A stretch of 64,000 nt of DNA from Rhizoclosmatium globosum. Lineage: Eukaryota; Chytridiomycota; Chytridiomycetes; Chytridiales; Chytriomycetaceae. This document shows positions 10,833 to 21,525 of this stretch, piece after piece (positions within the stretch are counted from its first letter, which is position 1; the number at the start of each line of letters is the position of its first letter). Position numbers and translations under genes: made by a program. Below the pieces are notes generated by a model. The model ran no database searches and had not been told where the DNA came from. It worked only from the letters and a program-made list of their open reading frames with translations. Where the stretch lies: assembly GCA_002104985.1 (NCBI GenBank), contig MCGO01000018.1:62001-126000 (forward strand), written 5' to 3'.

Positions 10833-12939
10833 ATGCGTAAAACAAGCAGAAGAAATGCTCCAACAAACTTCGACCCCCAAGAACCCGAAAGACAACCCCT
10901 CCTTCCAAAACCAAACACGACAATCACCATCGAAAAAGAACCCCAACAACAACCTCCCCACCCCATCAAAACACCCTCCACATCCACTTCAACAACCAGC
11001 CTCCCCGAAAAACAACGCGACTTCCCATTATCAAGCCCCTCAACAATGCACCACCCAGACATCTACGCAGCGGAAGCCTTCTCCCGCCACCACTTCTCAA
11101 TGACACCCCGCACCTCCATGCCAAACACAACACGCCACATGTCTCTCCTCCCCGGCCTCTCAACAACATCCCCACCCGCTTTTGTAACCACGCATTTGGA
11201 GAGACGTATTTCGTCGTCTGATCAAGCGATTAGCGCGGCGAGGAAGGAGGTGTGTGCCGGGGGGAGTAGTTTTTCTGAAGGGTCTTTGAGGACGAGTTTG
11301 GAGAGTCGAGGGACGGGTGCGGGGTCTGGGGGGAGTGTTTCGAGTCGCGGTGGGGGTGGGGGAGTAGGAATAGTAGGAATCATTTACAGAGGGGGGTTGG
11401 GGATGAGAAGGAGGAGCAAGAGGGGGAGGGGGAGGAGGAAGAAGAGGAGGATGATATTGATGACGAGCAGTACCTCCGATTCTTACAGAAACAGCAACAC
11501 CCACATTTAGATATACAAGCGATCGCAGAATACCTATCCCAGTCTTCCACCATCTCCCACTTCAAATCATCTGAAGACTCCTACCCCACCTTCAAACTCC
11601 CCTCCGAAACCCCTTCCACCACCCAACACCCACAACCACACCCCCTTCCTCACCGCATAACATTCTACTCCCGCAAAACCCAAACCCTCACCTCCCCCAC
11701 CCTCGAAACCCTCCCCTTCCCAAAACCCGCAGGCACCACCACCACCACCCTCCTCCCCGACACCACCCTCCTCTCCCCAGGATCAACCTTCTGGATCGAC
11801 ATATGCGCGCCAACACTGCAAGAACTCGAAACGGTATCGCGGCTATTCAAGATCCATCCACTCACGAGCGAGGATATACAGACGGGGGAGGTGCGTGAGA
11901 AGTGTGAAGCGTTTCCGAATTATTATTTCGTTGTGATTCGGAGTGTGGAGGAGGCGACGGGGGGGAGTGGCCGGGGATGTGTTGGTTCCTATTAATGTGT
12001 ATATTTTGGTGTTTCGGGAGTGTGTTTTGACAGTTGAGTGTTTTTTTTTTTTTTGTTTCAGTGGGGGGGGGGGGGGGGGGTGAGGGTTTGGGAACTGATG
12101 CGTATGAGATAGTTTCATACGAAACCGATGGTGCATTTGGATAATGTGCTCAAGAGGATTGATCGGTTGACGCAGTATGGGCTTTCTGTTTCACCGGATT
12201 GGTTGAATTACGCGTTGATTGATGATGTGGCGGATTGTTTTTTGCCGCTTTTAGAGTATATTGAGCATGAAGTGGATTCTATTGATGCATTGGTGTTGAT
12301 TCTGAAGGAGAAAGAACAGGTATGTGTGTGCTGCGTGCCTCCTTTGTGACCTCGCGTCACTTGAGTTTTCCAGCTCACAAACCGCCGAAACTAACAATTT
12401 AAAAATAGTCAGACATGCTCCTCCGCATTGGACAAGCACGAAGAACAGTAACAAACCTGTTACGTTACTCAACACAAAAGCCGACGTCATCAAAGCAATC
12501 ATCAAAAGATCCGCACAGAGAGTAGCACCGGACAGTGAAACAGGATTGTACCTTCAAGACATTCAAGATCATGTCGTGACAATGGTACAGAATTTGCATC
12601 ACTGCGAAAAGACAGTGTCACGCGCACATAGCAACTATCTTGCGCAGATATCAATTGAGATTACGATTGCGTCTCATCGACAAGGGGATGTAGGAATGAA
12701 GATGACTGCGATTGCTAGTATACTGTTCCATTGAATATTGTGACGGGGTACAGTACATTATTTGTGTTGCCTACTTAACTTATAACAACCGTTTGATGCT
12801 TGACAGACTATGGGGCATGAATGTGAAGGTACCAGGGCAAGATGATGACACGGTATACTGGTTTTATGGGATAGTGTTAGGAATGTGTGTACTAGGATAC
12901 CTCTGTTTCACGTTTTTTCGGCGGTACGAGTTAGTTTGA
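10833..12939 (+). CDS. CorA-family Mg2+ transporter (ALR/MNR2 type), two frame breaks
   Basis: The C-terminal half carries SETGLYLQDIQDHV, GDVGMKMTAIASIL, VPLNIVTGLWGMNV (the GMN selectivity motif) and a last helix ending CFTFFRRYELV. Upstream are FWIDICAPTLQELETVS and PINVYILVFRECVLTFH, all typical of fungal ALR/MNR2 Mg transporters. The N-terminal 250 residues are Pro/Ser/Gly-rich. Exons inferred: 10833-11336, 11390-12032, 12113-12319, 12409-12747, 12807-12939; the first intron has a weak GTTTCG donor. Two frame breaks remain: an extra base (or two missing) near 11959-11976, in a run of seven G, and one missing base near 12723 between ASIL and VPLN. Either the sequence has errors or this is a recent pseudogene; conserved splice sites and an intact GMN favour errors. 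Confidence 0.85.
12040..12080. repeat. Poly-T then poly-G tract inside an intron
   Basis: A run of about 14 T is followed 8 bases later by a run of about 18 G. Both lie in the intron 12033-12112 of the Mg transporter gene. Such runs are error-prone in sequencing. Confidence 0.85.
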
Positions 12940-12980
12940 AAGCGAACAGAGTTTTGGTCTTATTTATTTGTGTTCTTCCA

Positions 12981-13858
12981 ATGTCAATGCAAACCACCAC
13001 CACCACCAACATCGCCACCAACACCGAACCCGCCCTCACCCGCCACCTCGAACAACTCCACCAACGGCTTCCACTTCTCCGACGCCACTGCGACTCGCTC
13101 GTTGACGTGATGAACCAGTCGACGGACGTGGCGCTGCTCGTCAAACTGAACAACGAACTCGGCGCCGCAGAGGCAAAGTTCAACGAATGCGCAACGGAAA
13201 TCCAACGAATTGAATCAATGACTCGTTGCTTTCCTTCGAATTGGCGTCAAGTCCGAGTCCGGTGCCCAGCGACGACTCTCTTTTCTCTGGCTCTGACTCA
13301 GAAGGTGCGTTGAACTGGTGTGTCGGGAGTACCTGCGAACACCTAACGCAACTTCAGACTGGGACGTGTTCATCTCGTACTGCTGGCTTAACTCGGCGGA
13401 AGCACAGACACTGGCTCAAAAGGATAACAACCAGGACGCTACTCAAGACCATGTCGGCGTAAGTTACAAAGAATTTGTGTTATGGTTGTATAATAATCAC
13501 TCATCAGAAATGCGACCCTCGCGAACTGAACAGAATCCTCAAAAAACGCGGCTTCTCTACTTGGCTAGACGTGGACCGTATGACTGGCGGAGACGTCTTG
13601 CCACACCAACTTATGCACGGAATCTCGCGTTCGAAATTTGCTATTGTTTGTGTGTCAGATGAATACGTGCGTTCTCCAAACTGTCAGAAGGAATTCAAAT
13701 ATCTGTCAAAGAGGCGAAAGATTCCTCATGTGATTGTTGTTGTGGGGCATAATAAGCATAGTCAATGGGATAAGTCGGGATTGGTCTTATGGATGGAAGT
13801 AACTTGTGGATTGGGGCGCAGGGACCTAAGGAAGAAGAACTGCCAGAGATATTATTGA
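12981..13858 (+). CDS. TIR-domain protein with N-terminal helical region
   Basis: A TIR domain begins DWDVFISYCWLNS (exon 13358-13458) and continues after an intron (exon from 13508) with KKRGFSTWLDVDRMTGGD, GISRSKFAIVCVSDEYV and RSPNCQKEFKYL. The Glu of CQKE sits where NAD-cleaving TIR domains keep their catalytic glutamate. TIR domains mediate self-association in innate signalling and many hydrolyse NAD. The N-terminal exon (12981-13304) codes for a Thr-rich start, a helical segment (ALTRHLEQLHQRLPLLRRH...LGAAEAKFNECATEIQRIE) and a Ser-rich linker. A -1 break near 13217 is needed to join helix and linker, unless an unusual intron removes part of it. The C-terminus after 13790 is unresolved: two frames are open and the usual last TIR strand is not clear. 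Confidence 0.72.
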
Positions 13859-14029
13859 ACAGATAATATCTGCTGTACGGAGGCATGTGTCTCCCAGACT
13901 CAATATCGCTTCATCGGAACTTGGAAGCACCAAGTTTGGTTTTTTAGACTTCGTCCATCTATATGTCATTATATAATATTAAATACAAGTTATGATTTGC
14001 ATTTGTCAAGTATTAATAGTATCGAAGAA

Positions 14030-15521
14030 ATGAAGGCAGTGTATGCAGCCCGCCTCGCCCTCGCCGGCTTTGCGGTATTTGTCGGACTGCAACTGTTCTC
14101 GATCACCGGATCTGGATCAGCCACAAAGAGCGGCGCACATGTAACCTTGGCAGCGGCAACAGTGGCGGCAGTTGAACCGACGAATGCAACAACCGGCTCA
14201 ACGATAACATTTGCGACGCTTTCGACGGCCCGAGATGCGTCCGAGTTCCACGGTTCCGTCGCCACATTTTGCGCATTCTTTGACTTTACTGGGCTCAAAG
14301 AATGGCTCGTGATTGTTCCTGACAACGATGCAAAGTTGTTTGAAGGGTGCGTTGTTGAGTGTTACTGGTCGACCCCTTTGGAGCCTAGGTACTTACCATT
14401 GGGAGTAGATCGGCCTTGCCTAGGTGTCGGCTGAAGAAGGTGGCCATTCCGTTGTTGTCATCAAAGAGTCGGAACTCATTCCTCGATTCGCTCCTGATTC
14501 ACCTCTTAAACAACCTCGAGGTTATCTCAAACAAATGCTGCTTAAGCTGGCTATTGCAACACGGGTTACTACTGGATACTACCTTGTGTTGGATTCGGAT
14601 GTGTACGCATACACACCTTTCTCTGTCGCTGACCTCTTTGATGCGTCTACTGGAAGGGCTAGAATGACCTTGAACACCCTGTATACCCTAATGGTATCCG
14701 ATGGTTCTCAAGCTCTGCAGAAGCCCTTCAGTTGACACCTTTCCTTCAAGCATCTCGTGAATACTGTTCATCCTCTTCCTCCTCATCGAAATCATACCCC
14801 CTCATCACGACAGCTGAATCAACACGTCAACGAAGTCACCCATTCTCCGAAACACTCATACAAACCCTCAACACATCCTCCCTTTCCAATTATACACCAC
14901 CACAACCCCACAATCCTCCCACCACCTCAACAACCACCACCAAAACCTATACACAGCCTGCCTCGAAACCCGCCCCCTCGAAATCGGATTCACCCCCATG
15001 ATCCTCCACACAACCCCAATCCTAACCCACCTCATCCCCCGCCTCGAATCCCTCACCCCCGCGTCCTCCTCCTCCCCTCCAAACTGGGTATCAACCCTCC
15101 TAACCTCCCACGAAACCCAAGTCTCCTCCCTCCCACGCACACTCCTCCTCCTCCTCGGCTTCAAAGACAAGTCCGTAAGCTGGACGGAATACGGGCTGTA
15201 CTTCTACGCGGCCGTCGCGGCCGGCGTGTTTGACCGGTACCACGCTGTAGCGACGGCGTCCGGGCGGGAGGCGGGGTTTTGGCGTGGGACCGGTGTTTGA
15301 TGAATCGGGAGGAGTATCGGAAGGCTGATTGGGGGTATATGTTTAGGGAGAGGGAGGAAGGGGAGGAGGAGGGGAAGAGGCCGTTTTTGATTGTGCATGG
15401 GTGGATGCGGATTCCGGAGGAGGAAATTAATGCACGGATTGGGGAGAGGGTTGAGGAGGTGAGGGTTTGGTGGAAGGAGGAGTTGGAGGAACGAAGGAAA
15501 GGTGGGAGGAGGAGGGGTTAA
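14030..15521 (+). CDS. DUF6492-like glycosyltransferase-type protein, type II membrane anchor, frame breaks
   Basis: The N-terminus has a short cytoplasmic stretch and one hydrophobic anchor (LALAGFAVFVGLQLFSI, about residues 9-25), as in Golgi type II enzymes. After an intron (14354-14423) come GYLKQMLLKLAIATRVTTGY and YLVLDSDVYAYTPF, a nucleotide-sugar-transferase-like DxD region, then IGFTPMILHT, WTEYGLYFYAAVAAGVFDRYH and RPFLIVHGWMRIPEEEINAR. This order matches what is known of the DUF6492 family, whose donor and acceptor are unknown. To keep the motifs in one protein, single-base shifts are needed near 14668 (before DLEHPVYPNGIRWF), between 14905 and 14950, and near 15277. They may be sequence errors or signs of decay. 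Confidence 0.65.
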
Positions 15522-15711
15522 GGAGAGGTGAAGGGGGGTTAATGTGAAATGATGTGGGGGGTTTTTGGGAAAGGAGTAAATGAATATACAGTGCATATTT
15601 ATCACCGCCTGATTTCGAAGCATGTGTGTGATTTCAAAGCACTCATACTTAAACCACCACCAAAACTCTCCCTAAAACCTCCCCAAACACAACCACACAA
15701 AAACCAAACAA

Positions 15712-16251
15712 ATGCCAATCGCCTGGACCGCCCCAACAATCCGCATCAACGCAACAGCCCAACGCATCTTCTCCATCGTAAACAAACCAGAACACTGGCC
15801 AATCTGGGACGTTGATGCCAAAAAAGTTGTCCTCGAGTCACCCACGTCTCCCGTCGCGAACGGCTCAAAAGGAGCACTGACAATGACTACGGACAAGACG
15901 TTCCCATTCACGATCCAAAACGTGAAGGAGAATGAACAGTTGGAGTACTTTACCCCGCTTCCTGGGTGCTCTGCGGAGTGGTACTGGCGCTGGACACCTG
16001 TGAAGGTGGCAAGGCGTGTGATGTTGATATGGGGGTTAGAATGTCGGGATGGTGAGTGGTCTTGACTTGAGCTTGATTTGTCACTGCGTGGTGAGCTAAC
16101 TCTCAGATAATGCAGGACTTCATGGCCATTGTACCAGTTTGTCTTCCTTCCTTTGTTGCCAAAGGCGTACGAAGCAATGGGAAAGAACTTGAAGACCTTG
16201 GCGGAGGAAGGGAAGGTTGATGGAAAGGATTTCAGTGCTATTTACCCATAA
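15712..16251 (+). CDS. SRPBCC (START/polyketide-cyclase-like) ligand-binding protein
   Basis: Two exons (15712-16051 and 16116-16251) give about 158 residues. It starts MPIAWTAPTIRINATAQRIF and has PEHWPIWD, the early motif of polyketide cyclase/START-like folds, then FFTI-type strands, EWYWRWTP, and after the splice WTSWPLYQFVFLPLLPKAYEAM with a long C-terminal helix. Such proteins form a cavity for a hydrophobic ligand; the ligand here cannot be told. A -1 shift near 16003 (AAGGTGG) is needed to go from WRWTPVK to GGKACDVDMGVRMSGW; with it, the splice phase agrees. No signal peptide or membrane helix is seen. Confidence 0.75.
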
Positions 16252-16619
16252 GTCGGGTGGAAGAGTGTATAGGGAATCATCGTCTTATGCTTCGCTTGAA
16301 TATGCAGAATATAGAGATTTAGTAACTATATCGCCCTATGTCCTGATTACTTGTATGAAAGTCGAATATGGTACGACGCGTCCATTCCAACACCCTGGCG
16401 CAATCAAGGGAATGTAATCCGTACCGGCCGGCGACTGTTGATTTCTAATTCGCTTATTAATTGGAGTCGACATTTTTGGAATTTCTCATGAATCACAAAC
16501 GCCTCGCCGCGATGTTGACGCAATATTTCGAAATCAACTGAATAATGCATATAAAGCCAGCGAGAGGAGCCAGTTCTTCGCTTCAAAATTAGCTTCTCAG
16601 CAGTAAAGCAAAGCAAGAA
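16252..16619. other. Intergenic, upstream of small ORF
   Basis: A 368-base gap after the SRPBCC gene. It contains a TATA box at 16550; no other coding or RNA gene is supported. Confidence 0.6.
16550..16555 (+). promoter_or_regulatory. TATA box before small ORF 16620
   Basis: TATAAA occurs 70 bases before the ATG at 16620, in the context GCATATAAAGCC, and supports the small ORF as a transcribed gene. Confidence 0.5.
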
Positions 16620-16829
16620 ATGATTCAGACTCAAGTTGCACACTACTCTCCTGTGTTCCCAACAACGCCAAAGCAATACCAGATGCTCCAACAACCATTT
16701 TACGGCTCCAACAGATTCACTTCCTCAAGCAGTGCAAAGGAGATCAAGGCCTCATCTCGCAGACAAGAAGCAGATGGGCAAACCTCAAAAGTATCTCCCT
16801 TGATTCGCCAGGACGCAGTATTCTTCTAA
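16620..16829 (+). CDS. Small hypothetical protein (69 aa)
   Basis: A single-exon ORF of 69 residues, rich in Ser, Gln and Pro with basic patches (SSSSAKEIKASSRRQEADGQ). No domain, signal peptide or membrane helix was recognised. The TATA box 70 bases upstream, a plausible AAGCAAGAA-ATG leader and A/T-rich 3' sequence suggest a real short gene, but coding by chance cannot be excluded. It lies between the SRPBCC and the first WW-domain genes on the same strand. Confidence 0.45.
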   Translation: MIQTQVAHYSPVFPTTPKQYQMLQQPFYGSNRFTSSSSAKEIKASSRRQEADGQTSKVSPLIRQDAVFF

Positions 16830-17020
16830 CATACGATAATTCTTCAACTATTTAATAATAAAAATGCTCTCATTTTTTGTTTTCAGCCGCTGGGGGCTCT
16901 TCCAGTTGGACCCGTTTTTCCCATTTCGTGGGGTTCTACAGACACAAAAAAGGTGCAAAAAAGGAGGCACACGAATCCAAATCATCTGTCGCAAAACCAT
17001 TCTCAAAACCATCGTTTCAT

Positions 17021-17479
17021 ATGAACCAACAGAAACCAGCTCCACCACCTCTCCCAACTGGATGGGTAGCTCAATGGTCTGATCAATACCAACGCTACTT
17101 TTTCGTGAATACCGCAACATCACAATCACAATGGGAAGCCCCTCCCGTCTATGCTTCACCATTACCTCCACAAGGACCTCCACCAGCTTACTACCCAGCT
17201 CCTCAACAACAAGTTGTGTACGTGCAACAACCGCAACAGCCGTCATACGTCACCAGTGGAGGAATATCGACAGGGACAGCTTTGGCGGGAGGTGCATTAT
17301 TAGGAGGAACAGCTGCTGTACTGATGACGGCTCCTTATCATCATCATCACCATCATGATGTAGTTGTTGTGGAGAATGGTTGGGGAGGAGGTTGGAATCA
17401 CCACCATCATTATGGACATCATGAGTTTGGGCATCATGGAGGTTTTGGACATCATCATCACCATCATCATGGGTGGTAG
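17021..17479 (+). CDS. WW-domain protein with glycine-zipper helix and Gly/His-rich tail (copy A)
   Basis: A 152-residue single-exon protein. A WW domain occupies residues 9-38 (LPTGWVAQWSDQYQRYFFVN then TSQSQW), expected to bind proline-rich peptides. A Pro/Gln/Tyr-rich linker follows, then a small-residue helix (STGTALAGGALLGGTAAVLM) of glycine-zipper type that could insert in a membrane or pack helices, and a tail of Gly, His and Trp with several HHHH runs that could bind metal. The frame is open further upstream to 16877, but the ATG at 17021 directly precedes MNQQKPAPPPLP and matches the starts of copies C and D. It has no intron, unlike the three related genes at 26141, 33778 and 34483. 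Confidence 0.85.
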   Translation: MNQQKPAPPPLPTGWVAQWSDQYQRYFFVNTATSQSQWEAPPVYASPLPPQGPPPAYYPAPQQQVVYVQQPQQPSYVTSGGISTGTALAGGALLGGTAAVLMTAPYHHHHHHDVVVVENGWGGGWNHHHHYGHHEFGHHGGFGHHHHHHHGW

Positions 17480-17868
17480 GTTGTGTGACTTGTGTCGTAA
17501 CCTTCATTGTAGTTGTATATCTGACGTTTCAGCCCCTATTAATAAAATGTAACTACCTTACTTTTGATTATTGTATAAGAGAGTTCATGAAGAATGGGTG
17601 AAAGAACAGCCAGGTTGCATGGCCGATTTATTGAGAGAATGAATATCGCAAGATTGACAAGTTACAACGTCGGAGCGATGAATTAGCACATCATTCCACA
17701 ATAATTAGGGGATTGTTTGCAAAAGATTGGTTGTGCCAAGATTAAATCCTACTTAAGAACAGTTTAAGGTCGCGTGAATAACTACTGGCTTTAAGCCTTT
17801 GCTAGTGGTTATACTTAATCGAGAAGTCGAACATCAAGGTTATTCATTTTTCCACCAACCAACACTTG
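17480..17868. other. Intergenic between WW copy A and kinase gene
   Basis: This 389-base region holds an AATAAA at 17541 belonging to the WW gene and then A/T-rich sequence that probably contains the kinase promoter. No gene is supported. Confidence 0.65.
17541..17546 (+). terminator. AATAAA polyadenylation signal of WW copy A
   Basis: AATAAA lies 62 bases after the WW gene stop codon, on its coding strand. Confidence 0.5.
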
Positions 17869-20800
17869 ATGTCAGCCTCACAGGCCGCCGCATCGGTCGC
17901 ACAGTACGGCAAAAAGTTTCCGATTCTGCTGCGAACGCCATCTCCAAAGGGCCAAGTTGAACTGATTGAAACCGTTGGAAAGGGAAACTACGGCTATGTC
18001 TACAAGGTTCCGTTTAAATTGAAAACGAGGGATCACCTAACCTTGTCTCTCAGGGCCGTCTCCTCGCATCCAATGAAATATCTGCCATCAAAGTCGTGTT
18101 TCTGAAGGAGGATGAGCTGAAGGAGACACTACTTGAGATGGAGATTTTGAAGGCCTGCTCACACCCGAACATCACGCGCTATATGGGACTGTTCTTGAAG
18201 GGCTTGGATCTGTGGGTACGTTGCCATCCATTGCTGTGGCGGGGTGAAAGCGCGGTTGGCTGGGGGACAACGTGTGTTTGAGTAGCCATTGTCTTGTTCT
18301 GTCATACCGTACCCTGAACTATATAACCCCATCAACGCTCAATATACTAAAAACAATATACAGATTTGTATGGAGTTTTGTGGCGGTGGTGCTCTTGATT
18401 CTATTTACCGAGGTAATGTGGCCTGATCAATCAATCCACTGTTTGACAGAAAGGCCTGCATCGCCAAAGCTAAAACTCATACTGACTGATCACCATAGCA
18501 ATCAAAAAGCCGTTTACCGAGGATCAAATCGCTGCAATCATTTATGAGTCGATTGTTGGTCTCGAGTACTTGCACAACCAAGTGGCTTTAATCCATCGTG
18601 ATATCAAAGCTGGAAACCTTCTGCTTACGGAACAAGGAGAACTCAAACTTGCGGATTTCGGTGTTAGTGCGAAACTTAAGTCAACATCCGGGACGGCACG
18701 GACTTTCATTGGAACACCGTGCGTATCAGTTATTGAAACCTCCAGTTTTTAATTCGTGTTGGAAACTATAGGTACTGGATGGCTCCAGAAGTCATTGCTT
18801 GTGATCCCGAAAGTCCCTCATCGCAACATGCCAACTACGACTGCAAAGCCGACATCTGGTCCATCGGAATCACAGCAATTGAAATTGCAGACAAGAATCC
18901 ACCTCTCAGTGATATTCACCCCATGCGTGCCCTCCACTTGATTCCATCCTCAACCCTTGGGCTCGCAAAACCCAAAAACTGGACAAAACCTTTCGTTGAC
19001 TTTATTGCATCGTGTCTCGTCAAAGACCCAACCCGTCGTCCATCGGCAAAAGAAATCCTGAACCACCCGTTCATGCAAAAGGCAGCTCAACTACCTCGCC
19101 AAAAGCTCATGCTTGAGCTTGTTCAGAAAGCCAAAATCGCAAGGGATAGAAAGAAGGCTGGATTGGAGCCAGTTGATGACGAAGAAGAGGAACAAGAAAA
19201 GAAGCAAGCTATTCCAGACAAGGTTCTTGTTGAGACCAAGACTTTGGCAAAACAAGCTCAAGAAAAGGCGAAGCAGCAATTACAGCAGAAGCAGCAACAG
19301 CAGCAAATCGCTGCCGCCGCTGGAGTTCCAACTCCTGCTCCTCAGCCTCAGATTATTGTTGCTGCCCCGGCTGTGAGTAAAATTCATCCAATTCCTAACT
19401 CGAGCTAACTAATGTCCTGTATTAGCCAAACGAAGTGGTGAAGCAATCCGCACTCAGCTCAGAGTTCCCAGGTTTCCTCCCAGAACAAGGCACTGTCTCT
19501 CAGGTCCTTGAACCTGCCATCCTCGGAGGAATCATCAAAGATATTCTCAGCGCTGATATTTTGGATAACAAGTTTGTCCTCATTGGAACTGAACGTGGTC
19601 TTTTCTTCAACGAAATCCACACTCCTCGTATTGAACCGATCCCATTGATCCGAAACATCCGTTTCAAGCAGGTCCAAGTCGTGTCTGAATACAACATCAT
19701 GATGGCTCTCTCTGGAAAACACAACCACGTTCGTCAGTACAAACTGTCCGCCATCCGAAAGTTGATTTACTACCTCCTTGGAATGAACCCTGCTCAACTT
19801 GCGCGCATGAATATGGATTCTCCTCCAGATGAGAATTCGTTGGCGAACCCTGAGAAGGAAGAAGATGATGAGTATCGGGCTGTTCAGAATAAGGGTGTTG
19901 TTGACGAGGCAACTCTCATTGCGGAGTGGACCAACTCGTACATCAAGATCTTGGCGACGAAAGAAAGTCAGTCGTTCTTGATTCAGAAAACCGAAGCATC
20001 TATCTATATGGGTGTGTTATTCCTGAAGGACGTTATTCTGTTTGAATGGGCCAAGGATCCATACCTCCGTTTCATGAAACTCAAGGCCTTCTGGCTTCCC
20101 GAAGCACCAAAGTTCATGAATCTCATCACGGACGGTTTGACTGTTCGCGAGGTTTACATGGCGTACAATATGGAGGCGAATCTTGTGCAGGTCGCAGACT
20201 CTAAGGTGATCGAAGTCGAAGTTCATCGTGAATTTGCAAAGGCTGCTGCATCAACTGGGGGAGGTAGTAGAGCTAGATGGCAGAGTTTTAACCAGATTCC
20301 GTTCTCTGATGCTAAACGTAGCGAGTTGCGATCCATGTCTAGACCTAACTCGACTGTCAACAGGAAGTTGGTGGCTGTTACAGGATCTGGAAATATTGCA
20401 AGTACTATTGTTGATCGTTACTTCTTGGCTACTTTCCACCGATTGACTAGAGTTGTGGATATTTCGTCGCAGCCTATGATGGGTTCCGGAGTAGGAGGCT
20501 GGAAAGACGGTGTTATTTGGGAAGAGCCTCCAACCCAGATTGTGATGCGTCCGGTAGAACAAGTCATTGCTGTTGGAAAGCAATGTTTGGAAGTAGCTGA
20601 TTGGAAGTCTGCTCAAAAACTTCAAACTTTGAAGGTGGACAGCTCTGCAACCATTCGCGTCGTCAATGATTCTCCTGGAGCTTTCCTTGCTGTTATTGAC
20701 CGTGGCCGTAAGGGAGCTGTGTTGTACCATTTGAAGGAAAAGATTAAGCCTGTGGAGTCACTTCCAGACCCTGTGCCAAGACCGAGTGCACCTTCATCGC

Positions 20801-21336
20801 GTCCAGTTTCCATCGCAGAACAAGTGGCTGGGCTGAACATTCAGGGGCCCCCACCAGTAAATCAAAGAGCACCATCTGTCTCTGGTGGATCTCGTCCGTC
20901 ATCTGGATATGCCGGACCTGGATACTCACACCCACCTCCTAGATCCACTTCAAGTGGAAATTTAGTGGCACAACAATACGCTGTGGCCGGAGCTCCACCT
21001 CCTCAAGGATACTACGCCCCTCCACCATCCCAACTCAACCAACACCCACCTCCATCTCCATTCCAACCAGCCCCTCCCCCGGGACAGTATTACCAGCCAA
21101 CTGATCCTCGAGTTCAGCAGTACTATGCTCAGCAGCAACAGTATCAGCAATACTATGGTCAACAATACCCAGGACAAGCTGGACAGCCTGTGTACGACCC
21201 ACGCTATGCACCAGCTCCACCTGGTCAAGCGCAGTACGTTGATCCTCGTTACTCGCAGCAATATTACCAGCCTGCACCTCCTGGTCCCAATCAACCTCAA
21301 GACCATGAGAGGCGAGGAAGTGGGTCTCAACGATAA
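17869..21336 (+). CDS. STE20-family kinase, GCK/MAP4K type, with CNH domain
   Basis: Six exons (17869-18006, 18054-18215, 18364-18412, 18499-18718, 18772-19372, 19426-21336) give 1026 residues with consistent phases. The kinase domain (about 32-290) has [16 protein letters not shown] (Lys59), IHRDIKAGN (Asp151), ADFG (Asp169), GTPYWMAPE and [11 protein letters not shown], typical of STE20/GCK kinases. A charged, Gln-rich coil follows, then a citron-homology (CNH) domain about 410-830 ([26 protein letters not shown]). The last 190 residues are Pro/Gln/Tyr/Gly-rich with QQYY repeats, a prion-like low-complexity tail. Kinases of this build act upstream of MAP kinase or Rho-type polarity pathways; the partners here are unknown. 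All catalytic residues are present. Confidence 0.95.
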
Positions 21337-21525
21337 AGCTACTCTTTGGGTTTGTATCTTAGATGGTTGGACTACGTTAACTAGTGTTCTGTTTTTTTGA
21401 TTTCATTTCTGTTTTCACTTCCGTGTCACTTGGGCCTTTGACGTTTATGTTTTACGTACACTGGGATAAAAAGTACATCTTTTTATTTGCTTTTGTCTAT
21501 CATGAAAAAGAAGTTTATTGGAATT

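Noticed and set aside
17341..17470. Runs of CAT codons as a possible repeat element
   Set aside because: They are His codons of the Gly/His-rich WW tail, not an independent repeat.
20251..20730. 159-codon minus-strand frame
   Set aside because: Antisense shadow of the kinase CNH domain with no motif.
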